Assembly: GCA_964035575.1 (NCBI GenBank) | Contig: OZ037931.1 | Span: 505,567 to 569,566 of the forward strand | Reading direction: 5' to 3' | Length of the DNA stretch: 64,000 bases | DNA from: Rhynchopus sp. YZ270_cl-10 | Taxonomy: Eukaryota > Euglenozoa > Diplonemea > Diplonemida > Diplonemidae | Shown here: in pieces, positions 1-10,114 of the stretch | How the letters are laid out: each line of letters opens with the position of its first letter | Position numbering within the stretch: the stretch's first letter is position 1 | Translations under genes and position numbers: made by a program | Notes under the pieces: generated by a model | What the model was told of the DNA's origin: nothing | The model's database searches: none | What the model saw: the letters and a program-made list of their open reading frames with translations, nothing else

Positions 1-124
1 AAACTGTACTAAACTGTACTAAACTGTACTAAACTGTACTAAACTGTACTAAACTGTACTAAACTGTACTAAACTGTACTAAACTGTACTAAACTGTACT
101 AAACTGTACTAAACTGTACTAAAC
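1..124. repeat. 10-bp minisatellite AAACTGTACT, about 12 copies
   Basis: The unit AAACTGTACT is repeated without a visible error from the first base and ends at AAACT before unique sequence. The array is cut by the window edge, so its true length is unknown. Nothing in it looks coding. Confidence 0.97.
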
Positions 125-877
125 TTTTGGGGCGCTGTACAAACCAACACTGCTGCACCCCTCCCCTATTCTCCCTCAACTCTTGCCTGGCTTCCCTCTA
201 CCTCTTTTCGTTGGGGAAAACGCTTCGTTTTGAACGCTGTCTGTACACGAGCGAAGTACATTCACCATTCACGTTTTTTTTTCTTTACAGATGTGTGCGC
301 ACGAGATGCGCATTCATTGTTCAAAATGTCTTTTTTTTAGGTGACCAAGCACTGCGCGAGGCTTCGAAACCATATAACAATTTTTTCTCTTTTTTTTTGG
401 GACACCATCTCAGCTGCTGCTTTTGTGACGTACCAAAAGCATATAAAAAATGTAACGTTTCCACCCCACCCGAACCTTAACCCACCCGTCGTGTTTCTCG
501 ATATTACGGGGAAGGGAAGCAACTTGGACAGAGAAAAGTACCCCCCCGAAATAGTTTTTTTTTTCGCGTACAACAAAAAGAATTGGATGTGTGGCATAAA
601 TGTTCGATTTTTTTGTTGTTGTGTACGCTGTTCTTGTTTTCCCATTGTGTTTTTACAGTGTATGCGTCCGTAGTGGTGCTTACACTGCAAAAAAACTTTG
701 CCGTTGTTTTATATATGTACGCGAGAAGGCACATATTTCACGGGGGTTCTCTTTTTTAATACATTGTACCAAGGATGTAACGAAAAATGGATTGTAGGAC
801 TGCATGGTTGGGTGTCCACCCCCCAGTACAGCCGGTCTACACGAAGTACACCTGTCATGAGAGGTACTTCAAAAAAT
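125..877. other. gene-free spacer with two hairpin mini-repeats
   Basis: I see no convincing gene. T-runs and C-runs dominate. Two short hairpins stand in tandem, one near 290-325 (AGATGTGTGCGC, ACGAGAT loop, GCGCATTCATT) and one near 341-385 (AGGTGACCAAGC ... GAGGCTTC). Each is followed by a T-rich tract. Both belong to the ACGAGAG-loop hairpin family described at 17214. Confidence 0.6.
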
Positions 878-2254
878 TTAACCCTTTAGACCCGAGATAC
901 CCATATATGGCCACCCGAATGGCGCCATACAATTAGGAGTGTTCTACTCAAAATGGGAAAAACATTTTTTATATTTTGAAAGATTTTGCGCCGATCTTTC
1001 AAAAGAAGCAATAATCGAAAAGTTTTGTTCATCTGATATTTTTTTGGGTGCTGGAGGGAAGGCGGAGCTGCCACGGAAAATCATGTTTTTTGACCAACAC
1101 CCCCTAAAATATCCCTCCTAATACCACTAGGCTATTACTGGGGTTCTACTCATTTTCAGAAAACCATTTTTTTATATTTTGAAAGATTTTTAGCCGATCT
1201 TTCAAAATACGCCATCTAATAACACTTTTATGCATCTGGGTTTTCCTTGGATGCCGGGGAGCAGGAAAAAGTACGGGAAAAAGTCACTTTTCAGAGCCGC
1301 CATGTGATAAGAATTTTTCTAGTCGTTTTCGTGAAAACACTTTTTTTGTGTGGAAAGATTTCGCTCACATCTTTCAAAATACGCCAAAATCGAATACTTT
1401 TATGTATCTGTGATATCCTCGGATTTTGGTGTGATTTTACCACCAAAATCACGGGTTGTACGTTGCTAAGGTCGTAAGGCTAGTAGGGTTGATAAGTAGG
1501 GGTCTACTCACTTTCGTGAAAAGATTTTTGCATTTTTGGAAAGATTTGATGTCAAATCTGTCAAAAGAAGCAAGAATTGAAAACTTTTGTGCACCTGAGT
1601 GCACTTTGGAAGTCCGTGAGAACAACCACCAAAATCACTGTTTTTCTGACTATTCTTTGCCTTATTACCACCCAAAACACGTTATAAGCCGGGTTTTCAC
1701 TATTTTTTCGTATTTTAAGGTGCTTTTTTTGTGAAGTTTCGGCACACAGGGTAGTTCTGACCCATTCTGGGGGTGTTTCGGACCTGTAGGTGCCCAAAAA
1801 ACGTGAAAAAAATCACCTTTTTACGTTTGTAGTGGTGTTTCAGTGTAAATTGTTAGGGAAATCGATTTTTAGACATGCTGCTAACAGAGCTACACTCATC
1901 TAAGTTGGATTCTACTAGGACTTTTTGCTCGATTTTTTTTTCTTTGAAAAGATTTTGTGGTCAATCTTTCAAATAACGCCATTTTCGGACAGCAATAATT
2001 TACGGTGTTTTTTTTTGCCGGAAGGATCAGTAAAAAACCAAAAGATGGATTTTATGCGTACCTCATGTTGGGCAAAACATTTTTTTACGAAAAAAAACTT
2101 AAAATAATGGAATTGAAAGCCGTGTTCAAAATCTTTCAATTGCGGCCAGGTACGATTAAAAATTTGCATCTGGGGTCCCTTTACCGGTTGGAGAGCCCCA
2201 AAAACCAAAACTCAAAAGTGGGTCGAAAATCTGGCTTCGGGTCTAAAGGGTTAA
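878..2254. mobile_element. piggyBac-like non-autonomous DNA transposon
   Basis: The element (882-2250) is bounded by TTAA at 878-881 and 2251-2254. Its terminal inverted repeats are CCCTTTAGACCCGAG on the left and CTTCGGGTCTAAAGGG on the right. TTAA target duplication with CCCT-type ends is the piggyBac signature. No transposase is present. The interior holds about five imperfect units of roughly 180-190 bp (near 975, 1165, 1348, 1530 and 1940). Each has a hairpin GAAAGATTT...ATCTTTCAAA followed by AATACGCC or AAGAAGC. The stretch 2098-2225 recurs in reverse complement at about 35820-35945. The superfamily call rests on ends only. Confidence 0.8.
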
Positions 2255-2951
2255 AAGAGGAAGAAAAAAGTTTGCACACTTTTTTTTGTAATCAGCAATG
2301 CCTTCTCTTCCCAATCCCACAACCTCCGGTTAAGGTTCTCGAGAAATTGTAGTAACAAAAAAAACAAAACAAAACAAAAAAACCAAGGAGGAGAAAAAGA
2401 GAAAAAAAACACACACACACGCACGGAAGTGGAACAGGTTGTTGAAGCTAACAACACACATAACGAAAGGGCCAGGTTCTTACTTTTTTCTTTTTTCAAT
2501 CATTTCCAATATTCAAGGCTGCACTCCTTGTCCTCCTTTTCCTTCTCCACCTGACATCTTCCTCTCTCCTTGGCGACTCACGAGAGTTTCTCCACACACT
2601 TTCCTAAGGATCAAGCCAGGAAACGACAGATATAATGCGATGATTTTATTCCATCATCATTAACGACCATGCAACACAAAGCCTTCACCTCCCCCAAAAG
2701 GTGGCCAAGGTGGGGTAGACACGCTGTATCTTCTCTCCCCCATGTACCGAACTAGACTGCGTGTGGCTTCTGTTACACCGTCAGCAATATGCCGTAAGCT
2801 CCAACACCTCCCCCACACAATGCCACTCTGAGGGCTACGTTCTGCGCAAGAAAAAAAAAACTTTACCAAAGCTTCCACCACACAACACACTATCCATCAC
2901 AGTAAAAATCACTCCCACTATTTCCAGAGTACAGTAACAACACACAAAAAA
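2255..2951. other. gene-free spacer / presumed 5' region of the next gene
   Basis: A- and C-rich spacer with a GGCGACTCACGAGAG hairpin-like piece near 2572. The last 60 bases before the next start are CA-rich and lack upstream ATGs, as expected of a short leader. I see no exon here. Confidence 0.4.
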
Positions 2952-4373
2952 ATGACGGAAATGATGGACGCAAATCTACGACGTGGTGAACGTACACGCC
3001 CTGATGATGTGCCACCGGTTCGCATGCATAAAAACAAGAAGACGAAACGATGGCAGATCGAGGTCGTCTCCTTGCCTCCTGCACCACCACCACTCCCACC
3101 TACCACCACCGTACGGCGCAAGCCTCCACCTCCTGTCTCACCTACAAGCACAGTACAGCATACCGACCACACTGCTCCCGACTCTGATGCGCAGGTCAAC
3201 CCACGCCTCCCACGAAGCGAGCTCGTCGCCCTCCGCTCCCGCTGCTATGGCACTCTCATGGTGCCCAAAAAGAAATTCTGTAAAGACCGTGAACGCACCT
3301 TCCTATCCTCGCGTACAGACTCCCGCCACCCCCCAAAGCCCTGCAGGACCGAAGAACTTCGTGGTGTCAAACTGATGGAACCGCTCCCCCCTTTGGACAG
3401 CAGTGCGAAAGGGTGCAGACGACGCAAGCATGAGGTCGACTCTGCGCGAAAACAAACACGCGATGAGATGGTGGGGGAGCTGGAAAGCTTTGAAGAAAGC
3501 CTTAAGGCGTTTCAACAGGACTACGCGAAGGACAATGAAAGTATTTCTGATGCGAACACACACAAATCACATTCATTCCGAACTCCACGTGGCCGATTAA
3601 TGTCGAACGGCGCATCCAGAGTGGCATCACGCTGCCCCTCCGTCTCGGTATCAAACAGCAATGGCTACGACCTGCCTTTACTACGAGCCACCAGCGCACC
3701 CCACATCCCTGGAGTGGTTAGCCCTCAATTGCGTAAAACATATGCACTCAATTTTTTCAGAGCAATCAGCATGGCTTCGCTGCACACCGCGTATTTAACT
3801 CTATTTAAATCAACCGAACAAAGAATGGGGTTAACGCAGCTCAAAGAATTGTTGACACATCTGGCCCCGCATTGCGTAGTATGCGATGAGAGTGTTAGCT
3901 CCATTTTATCATGTTTTAGTCAAGATGCGATGGGAATGGTGCAGTTTAGGGAGTTTTTTTCTTCCATTGGGTCGTTGATTTATGGTGAAAGCACTCATGC
4001 TGCGATATTATATCTTTTCTCAAAGTTGGAGAGTCTAGGGCCGGTTCAGGTTGAGGGGTCGATCCCGACAGCACGGCTTACCTCGCGTCATGTAGAGCAT
4101 ATCATTCAACGGGGAAGCGTTCCCGGAGTAGTAGTCCACAAATGGCTTCTCCTCTGCGAAAAAATCGAACTTTACTTTGAATTTACACGCGAAAACTACC
4201 CTCTTATCGATCTCGAGACATTCGTCTGCTTTGTATACCTGAGAGACGATTTCGCGCAGTGTTTCAAAGATGTGCTTCCACGAAAGAGCAAAGACAGCGA
4301 AGGGGTAGAAGACAAAGAGGTCGAAGGTGCGGGAGGGGAGCTACGCCACGATGAAAGTATTTCAATTGCGTAA
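2952..4373 (+). CDS. hypothetical protein, 473 aa, with a degenerate EF-hand-like region
   Basis: This is an intronless reading frame, GC-rich against AT-rich flanks. The N-terminal 230 residues are basic, Pro/Ser/Arg-rich and probably disordered, with a PPAPPPLPP run near residue 40. Residues 145-190 form a charged helix (RRRKHEVDSARKQTRDEM...). From about residue 270 the chain becomes ordered. The part SMASLHTAYLTLFKSTEQ... to QDAMGMVQFREFFSSIG resembles a pair of EF hands in helix spacing and in the VQFREFF exit helix. The Asp/Asn/Glu calcium ligands are mostly missing, so calcium binding is not expected. The C-terminus is acidic. The start ATG follows an A-run and is the first in frame. 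Function is unknown; a structural or adaptor role would be a guess. Confidence 0.75.
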   Translation: MTEMMDANLRRGERTRPDDVPPVRMHKNKKTKRWQIEVVSLPPAPPPLPPTTTVRRKPPPPVSPTSTVQHTDHTAPDSDAQVNPRLPRSELVALRSRCYGTLMVPKKKFCKDRERTFLSSRTDSRHPPKPCRTEELRGVKLMEPLPPLDSSAKGCRRRKHEVDSARKQTRDEMVGELESFEESLKAFQQDYAKDNESISDANTHKSHSFRTPRGRLMSNGASRVASRCPSVSVSNSNGYDLPLLRATSAPHIPGVVSPQLRKTYALNFFRAISMASLHTAYLTLFKSTEQRMGLTQLKELLTHLAPHCVVCDESVSSILSCFSQDAMGMVQFREFFSSIGSLIYGESTHAAILYLFSKLESLGPVQVEGSIPTARLTSRHVEHIIQRGSVPGVVVHKWLLLCEKIELYFEFTRENYPLIDLETFVCFVYLRDDFAQCFKDVLPRKSKDSEGVEDKEVEGAGGELRHDESISIA

Positions 4374-5081
4374 GAAGGGGGGGAGGGTCTTTCAGTTGTA
4401 AAAAAAAATGGGGGGGAAAGAAGGGAGGGGGGTTTTTTTTTGTGTGTTATCATTCGCAGTATTTTTGTTTGGGGTGGGGCGTGTTTTTTTGTAGAGAGAG
4501 TTGTGGTTTCGGTGGGTTCTGGTCACGCACCTGAGGTGTGCTGTGCAGTGAGAGGTTTTGTGTCAAGGCATGAACGGTATTTTTTGGCAAATCGTTAGGG
4601 CCCGTAGTTACAAAATTTTTTTCACAGAAGGGATTTTTCTTTTTGGTGGAAATACGTGAGTTTAGGGTACATTTCGGTGTGTTTTTCATTTTTTTTTTGT
4701 GCCGTCCAGTAAAGAAAAAATTGTGGCTACTATCTAGTGATAGTAGTCTATAATCAAACTTTTTTTTGTGCCGCCCAACCTACAGTATTCACTGTGAGAG
4801 CAGATTCAGTTGTGTATTTTTTTTTCATTTCCCCCCTCCTCCCCCCTCCTTTCCAGGAAGGTACAGGTGGCAAAAATAAAGGGCGAAATTTTGCAAAAAG
4901 ACCATGCCCCCTCCCCCTCCTCCACGGGTTTCCAAGGCGTTTACACTTTCAACACCCTCTCTTTCCCCCTACACCCCACACCTCACACCCCACCCTACTT
5001 TTCACTCAAAATCCTCTTTTTTTTGCAAAAAAAAAAAGCAAAACGCAGGGTAACACACCCTAACCCTATCCCCCTGAGGGG
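4374..5081. other. gene-free spacer
   Basis: G- and T-rich downstream sequence, then C-rich tracts leading to the next gene. Near 5050 there is a single CCCTAACCC stretch, which is not an array. No supported gene or repeat element was seen. Confidence 0.4.
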
Positions 5082-5536
5082 ATGTCCCAGACCGCAACTG
5101 AGAATGCGTTTATGGACAGTGTGTGCCGTGTACAGGAGGATGTGCCTGGTGGCAGTGGGCTGGTAGCGGTGGTGGCAGGGGAAGTGGCGCTGTGGACGGG
5201 TGTGTGGGGTGCGTTGGTGGCAAGCAAGAGGAAGGAGGTGGAGGCGGTGCATGCGGAACAAACCCGCATCCTGCGGCAGGTTATCAAGATGAAGGGGGTG
5301 GAGCTGCCGGCAGAGGAACCAGCACCCCCAGGACCTACACCGATCCCTGCAACACCCCCGACACCACCGCCCGCAGCGCAGACCACAGCTGTCTCCAATG
5401 CCAACGCCCTCTACCCGACCCCCTCCGCGCTAGCCAACCTCCTCTTCTCCAACCCCTCTCTCAGCCTTACCACCATCTCACATACCCCTGAAGCGGCAGG
5501 TCTGTCGTTCCTTCCGCAGGAGATGAAGAAGGGGGA

Positions 5537-5567
<31 letters not shown>

Positions 5568-5639
5568 GAGGCAAAAGAGGCAAAAAAAACCCCACCACGG
5601 AAGAAGTCGAGGAAGAGGGCGAGGTCAGAAGACGCCTAA
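5082..5639 (+). CDS. hypothetical Pro-rich protein with acidic tract and basic tail, 185 aa
   Basis: Residues 1-70 look helical, including a hydrophobic stretch (GLVAVVAGEVALWTGVWGALV) that runs into the charged helix SKRKEVEAVHAEQTRILRQV. Residues 75-105 are Pro-rich. Residues 145-165 are a Glu run encoded by GAG repeats. The tail KKTPPRKKSRKRARSEDA looks like a nuclear localisation signal. The family is not recognised. The acidic-basic end suggests a nuclear or nucleolar protein, which is inference. The frame is GC-rich and closed by TAA just before AT-rich spacer. The Glu run will vary with repeat slippage. Confidence 0.65.
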
Positions 5640-6105
5640 CGTAAAGTAAAAAAAATCTATACCTTTTGAAATTCATTAGCCGTTCGGGCGACTTTGTTGT
5701 ACAGAACCCCGTCCTCGGATAGGTGATTGTCGAAACTACAAAAAAAATAACACAACCCGCTTGTAATTCTCTTTATTCTTTTATGGGTCTGCCATATACT
5801 TATGCAAACAGATCTCCCGCCACTCTCCTTCTTTCTGGTTGGCAGAATCTGGTGAATAAATTACCGTCTTACCATTTCATAGATAGACAATGCACAGGAC
5901 AATATTTCAACTATTTTTTTGCATTATCTTGGACACACTACAAAATGGCAGTGCCAGTCAAAAGACGTTACTTATTTATGGTCAACCATAGTACCAGGCA
6001 GAGTGCGCTCCAGTCTTGTTGATGACTAAACTAATGCATCTGTACAAAAAAAGGACCTCTACCCCACCGACTACATCCTCACACTTTCACCTTCCCCCAT
6101 CTTCC
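5640..6105. other. gene-free spacer with one GTCGAC-type mini-repeat
   Basis: Around 5675-5735 the words GCCGTTCGGGCGAC and GTGATTGTCGAAAC match the two-part repeat seen twice at 39510-39775. The rest is AT-rich spacer with no supported gene. Confidence 0.4.
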
Positions 6106-6211
6106 ACCTGATTTTTACTCCGCGTATAGGCGCGTAAAGGCGCGTTTTGGCTGGAAAAAATGGGTGGGGTTTGGCCTATACGGGCCTTTACGCGGGGTAA
6201 AAATCAGGTGG
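6106..6211. repeat. 106-bp palindromic element upstream of eIF3j
   Basis: The ends CCACCTGATTTTTAC and GTAAAAATCAGGTGG are perfect inverted repeats. The inner arms (CCGCGTATAGGCGCGTAAAGG against CCTATACGGGCCTTTACGCGG) pair imperfectly. The element lies 66 bp before the eIF3j start and may fall in its promoter or leader. It is probably a tiny foldback element. Confidence 0.8.
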
Positions 6212-6277
6212 ATCTTACAAATCTCCCCCCCAAAAGAAACAACCCTTTTGCAGAACACCCCCCACTCCCCTTTTACA

Positions 6278-7179
6278 ATGAGTGACTACGATGAATTCGA
6301 TGACTGTGACAGAGATGAGTTCGATGACGACTCGGTCGCTGACAACTGGGAGGACGAGGATGAGGAGCAGGAGAACAAGAAGATAGAAGAGGAGCGGAAG
6401 AAGGAGGAGGAGAAGGCACAGAAGGAGGCAGCTGCGGCGAAGAAGCGCGAGGAGCGGGAAAGACGGGAGGCCATGGCGGGGCGCCTGGAGGCTGACGAGA
6501 ACGACGCTGTTGAGCTTGACGGTGCTGCAGCGCGTGAGTTCAAAGATAGATTGGACCAGCACGAAGTCGAGCTGGCATACGAAAGCACAAACACATTCAG
6601 CTCGAAACCCATCCACAGCATGCAGCCTACAACCCCAGAAGAGTTCGCACAGATGGGCGAAAAGATTGGAGGATGCATGAAGACATTCCAGTATGCCCCC
6701 TTTTTTGAACATTGCAAAAAGACTCTGTGTACAAGAAAAGTCGAGAAGAAGCGTGTTTTTGTAGTCTTAGATGGATGTTGGGATAATGGGCGGATTTTGC
6801 CCAGAATGTGCCCATAACTAAAAATAACTTTTTATACAGCACCACGAAGTTCTTCGGATTCTCGCTGAACCTTCTTCTGCAGAAGGCATGTGAGAACATG
6901 ACGCTGGAGCAGACGCAGGAGCTGTCGAAGAAGATCAACGTTGTGATCTCCGAGAGGACCAAGCAGGTGAAGGAGGGCGCCAAGAAGAAGGAGACGACCG
7001 ACAAGTACGTCACGGAAGACGACACCTCGAGAGGAAACCTGGCCATGGAGGGTGCAGGTATGGCATATTTTCAAAAAAAAAAAAAAAAATTCAAAAAAAT
7101 ACTTCTTCATAACAACCCAACAGGTGAGGGCCGTAACGATTTGAAGGGTGATGGTGTGGACCTTGATGACTTCATGTGA
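6278..7179 (+). CDS. eIF3j (HCR1): translation initiation factor eIF3 subunit J, three exons, 228 aa
   Basis: The exons are 6278-6690, 6840-7057 and 7124-7179. Both introns start GTATG and end in AG, and both junctions keep frame (codon CA|C, then G|GT). eIF3j sits in the mRNA channel of the 40S subunit and aids initiation and recycling in the cytosol. Family marks are an acidic N-terminus with DNWEDEDEE (the DNW/WED motif), a long Lys/Glu/Ala coiled coil (residues 30-70), the segment ELAYESTNTFSSKPIHSMQP...EEFAQMGEKI, a helical domain TKFFGFSLNLLLQKACENM, a basic KQVKEGAKKKE stretch, and the diagnostic end DLDDFM. The length is close to the usual 220-260. Without splicing the frame would run into stop codons inside both introns. 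Confidence 0.9.
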
Positions 7180-7909
7180 TCGTTCTCAGACCGATTTTTA
7201 AAAAAACCTCCCTTGGGAAAATGAAGTGTTTTTTTTTTTTTTTTGAGCTCGACTGAGATGCGTTTTAGCACGTTTCAACTTTTTTTTTTTTTCTCTTTTT
7301 GAAAAATATTATGAAAACTGGTATCTCCAAAAGGTACACTGTCACGAGGGCTTTGTATTTCAAGTCAATTTTTTTTTTTTTCAAGGTTTTTGGTATTTTT
7401 TGTATACTGGTTGAAACGGGGGTATTTTTTTTATGGTTTTGTTGTGCCACAAGAAGGTGATCTTTTTTGACGATTTGGTTTTGGTGTGGTCCCTCCCTAC
7501 TTACCCCCTCCCCCTCCTTCTCTGTGGGGTTCTTCTTCATTTTTTTTTTTTAAAGGCGACTGAGCAAAAGATCGTATCATCTTACCAAAAAAAAAAAAAA
7601 CAAAAAAAACTTTTCTCTCTTCTTTTCTTTGTGTCTAGAATTGCCTGTTCTGCAGTACCTCAATTTGCTGCTGAGCGGTGAGGGGGGGTGACGGTGTGGG
7701 TTTTTTTTTTTTTGAAAATCAAAAAAATGTCTGAATCTCCGTTTTAGGGGTGCAGAGGTGTAATGATTTTACAAACCAGTGTTTTGGGGGGCTCCCCAAA
7801 AAACAGTGGAGATTTGCACCAACTGTGGCAACACTACCGAGGCAACTACACTACTCCAACAATTTATCAAAAAAAAAAGTGCAGATATGGCTCAAATTTG
7901 GTGTACTTA
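7180..7909. other. gene-free spacer carrying four mini-repeats
   Basis: The order is: a GCGTTTTAGCACGTTTCAA repeat (7250-7282), a GGTACACTGTCACGAGGGCTT repeat (7327-7375), a GGCGACTGAGC...CATCTTACC hairpin (7552-7590) and the 75-bp GTGGAGATT...CAACAATTTATC repeat (7802-7880). T- and A-runs separate them. No gene was seen. Confidence 0.6.
7802..7880. repeat. 75-bp dispersed repeat (GTGGAGATT...CAACAATTTATC)
   Basis: Common core: CAACTGTGGCAACAC, CCGAGG, AACTACA, CTCCAACAA and TTATCA, then an A-run. Other copies lie at 16480-16567 (with a short insert) and 51161-51240. A partial tail lies at 11548-11580. Confidence 0.88.
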
Positions 7910-9430
7910 TGGGGTGGCCCGGGCGCGCAGGGAAGTGGCGCGTTGTGTTTTTTCGGAAAAAATCACAAAAAGTCACAACATTATGAAAAAGAATCTTGTG
8001 ATTTTTTGTGATTTTTTTTTTTGGTTTTTGTGATTTTTTGTGATTGTTTGTGATTATTTGTGATTTTTTTTTCGGTTTTTGTGATTTTTTGTGATTATTT
8101 GTGATTATTTGTGATTTTTTTTTTGGTTTTTGTGATTTTTTGTGATTGTTTGTGTTTTTTTGTGATTATTTGTGATTTTTTTTTCGGTTTTTGTGATTTT
8201 TTGTGATTATTTGTGATTATTTGTGATTTTTTTTTTGGTTTTTGTGATTTTTTGTGATTGTTTGTGTTTTTTTGTGATTATTTGTGATTTTTTTTTTGGT
8301 TTTTGTGATTTTGTGTGATTGTTTGTGATTTTTTTTTTTGGTTTTTGTGATTTTGTGTGATTGTTTGTGATTTTTTTTTTTGGTTTTTGTGATTTTTTGT
8401 TGGGTGATCTATGATCGTCTCCGTGAGACACGTAACAGGCTGCGAGAGCCTGTGAGAGTCTGTGAGAGCTTACTGAGAGCTTATGAGGTCCTGTGCTGTG
8501 GTAGTGCACAGTACATAGAGTATACACAGTCACGCCGAAAACACTTGCATTTGCATTTCCGGAATCCGTCCGGCCAGTGGTGGGGTCAATTTTCCGAAAT
8601 GGACAAGTTCTCGTTTTTGGTCAATTTCCGCAGTATACACAGGGGATTGGGAATACAGTACAGTACAGTTGTGTGGTGGGGTCAATACGCCGAAATGGAC
8701 AAATCCGTGATTTTTGTCAGCATCAGGGGCGAGTGAAAACATAGAGAGGATGAGGAACAAGAAAAGGGTGAAAATGGGCCGCCCGCCGCAGTCGGAAGCT
8801 TTTATATGTCGTGCACTTTTCCAGGTCTGAAGACGATCTGACCACATTGTCCCAGTATAACATACACCCAATAAATCCATTGGAGAAGGAACATGCCATC
8901 ATTTGCGATGACAGCGTCATGTGGGCGGCCAATCCAATGTTGCGCGGCGGCGGCTTGGTCTTACGCGCCTTGAGAGGCGGCTCGACCCTTCCAATGAACA
9001 CAAGCGTGTGCAGCTGGGTGGCGGCTATGTGCTGTAGACAGCGCAATGTAACAATTGCAGTCGGGGGGCGCGTCGGTTTCCGGAGTCGCTTCGGTAACGG
9101 GGGTCGTGTCAGTGTCGGCGCACACCACCTCTACCTCCTCCGTTGGAGTCGGTACCTCGTGCTTGGGGAGCCTCCGCCAGCTCCCGTGCCTTGGCAATCG
9201 CCAAGATAAACAACTGTCTGAGGCCGGCTACGCTTTTCGCTGCCTCTTTACTCGCTTCTGAGTGTGTGGTGATTATTGATCTCCACCCTGTTCAGATTGC
9301 AGGAAGTCGACCAAATGTACCGTGACTTTGTAGTAGTTGTTTGTGATTTTTTGTGATTTTTTTTTTGATTTTTGTGATTTTTTTAAATTTTTTTTGTAAA
9401 AACTAAGCGCCGTGCCCCCGGGCCACCCCA
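7910..9430. mobile_element. inverted-repeat DNA element with GTGATT words, 5-bp ACTTA target duplication
   Basis: The ends TGGGGTGGCCCGGG (left) and CCCGGGCCACCCCA (right) are inverted repeats, and ACTTA stands outside both (7905-7909 and 9431-9435). The left arm (7985-8400) is about 25 iterations of TTTTTGTGATT variants, and a few recur near 9340-9385. The GC-rich interior contains two copies of GGGGTCAAT...CCGAAATGGACAA (near 8580 and 8680). It also has an open plus-strand frame at 8811-9209 that I do not recognise and that may be chance. No transposase was identified, and the superfamily is unresolved. Confidence 0.72.
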
Positions 9431-10114
9431 ACTTAGTACGCAGCAGAGTTCTACGCTCTGTTTCGATTACGAAGGTTGTGTTGTGCTAAATCACTGCGAA
9501 AACCCCCCCGCCCACACACACAGACACACCTCTCACTGAAGCGCCGTCTTTTTCTGTAGTTATTTTGCCATTTTTTTTGGCCACAATCTGTACGTTTGTT
9601 GAATTGCAGGACATTCAGCTCTATCATTGGATGCAGAAAAAGAGAGGTGGAGGGGGAATTTTTATTTTTTATTTTTGTATACTGTGCTCCATTCTCCCCC
9701 CCCGTCTCACCGCTTCTGGTCTCTTGCACATACAAACAAAAAAAAAATAAGGGAGTGGAGGGGGGGAAGGGATGAAATGCAGACAAAGAAGAGGGGGTTA
9801 AAAAAAAAAAATCACACAGAAAAGTAAACCCACGCATAGGGGATACAACATAGTTCTCAAAAGAAAAGAAAAAGGGAATCTTTTTTATTACTCTTATCTG
9901 TAAATGTACTTTTTTGTCTTTTCAAAAGACACGCATAGTCCTTCACTGTCGATAGTCGATTCACACCAATCCCCCCCCACCTACAGACCAAGGGTTCTTT
10001 TAAAAAAAAGTTTTGCGTTTTTTGAAAAGAAAAAGGAAAAAACACATAGCGTTTTTTCGTTGCTAAACACACCTAGCAGCGTATCTTGTATTTCTCTCCC
10101 TTTGTGAGGGAACC
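9431..10114. other. gene-free spacer before the CCCH gene
   Basis: AT-rich spacer with C-runs and A-runs. I see no gene, mini-repeat or clear promoter motif. Confidence 0.4.

Noticed and set aside
5040-5070. CCCTAACCC as telomeric repeat
   Set aside because: Only one or two units, not an array. Similar C-run/TAA words elsewhere are transposon ends.
7985-8533. Minus-strand frame of Lys/Ser/Gln repeats
   Set aside because: It is the translation of the GTGATTTTTT word array of the 7910 element.
8811-9209. Plus-strand frame of 132 codons inside the 7910 element
   Set aside because: Both strands are open here because the segment is GC-rich. No motif is recognised and no paralogue lies in the window, so it was not listed as a gene.
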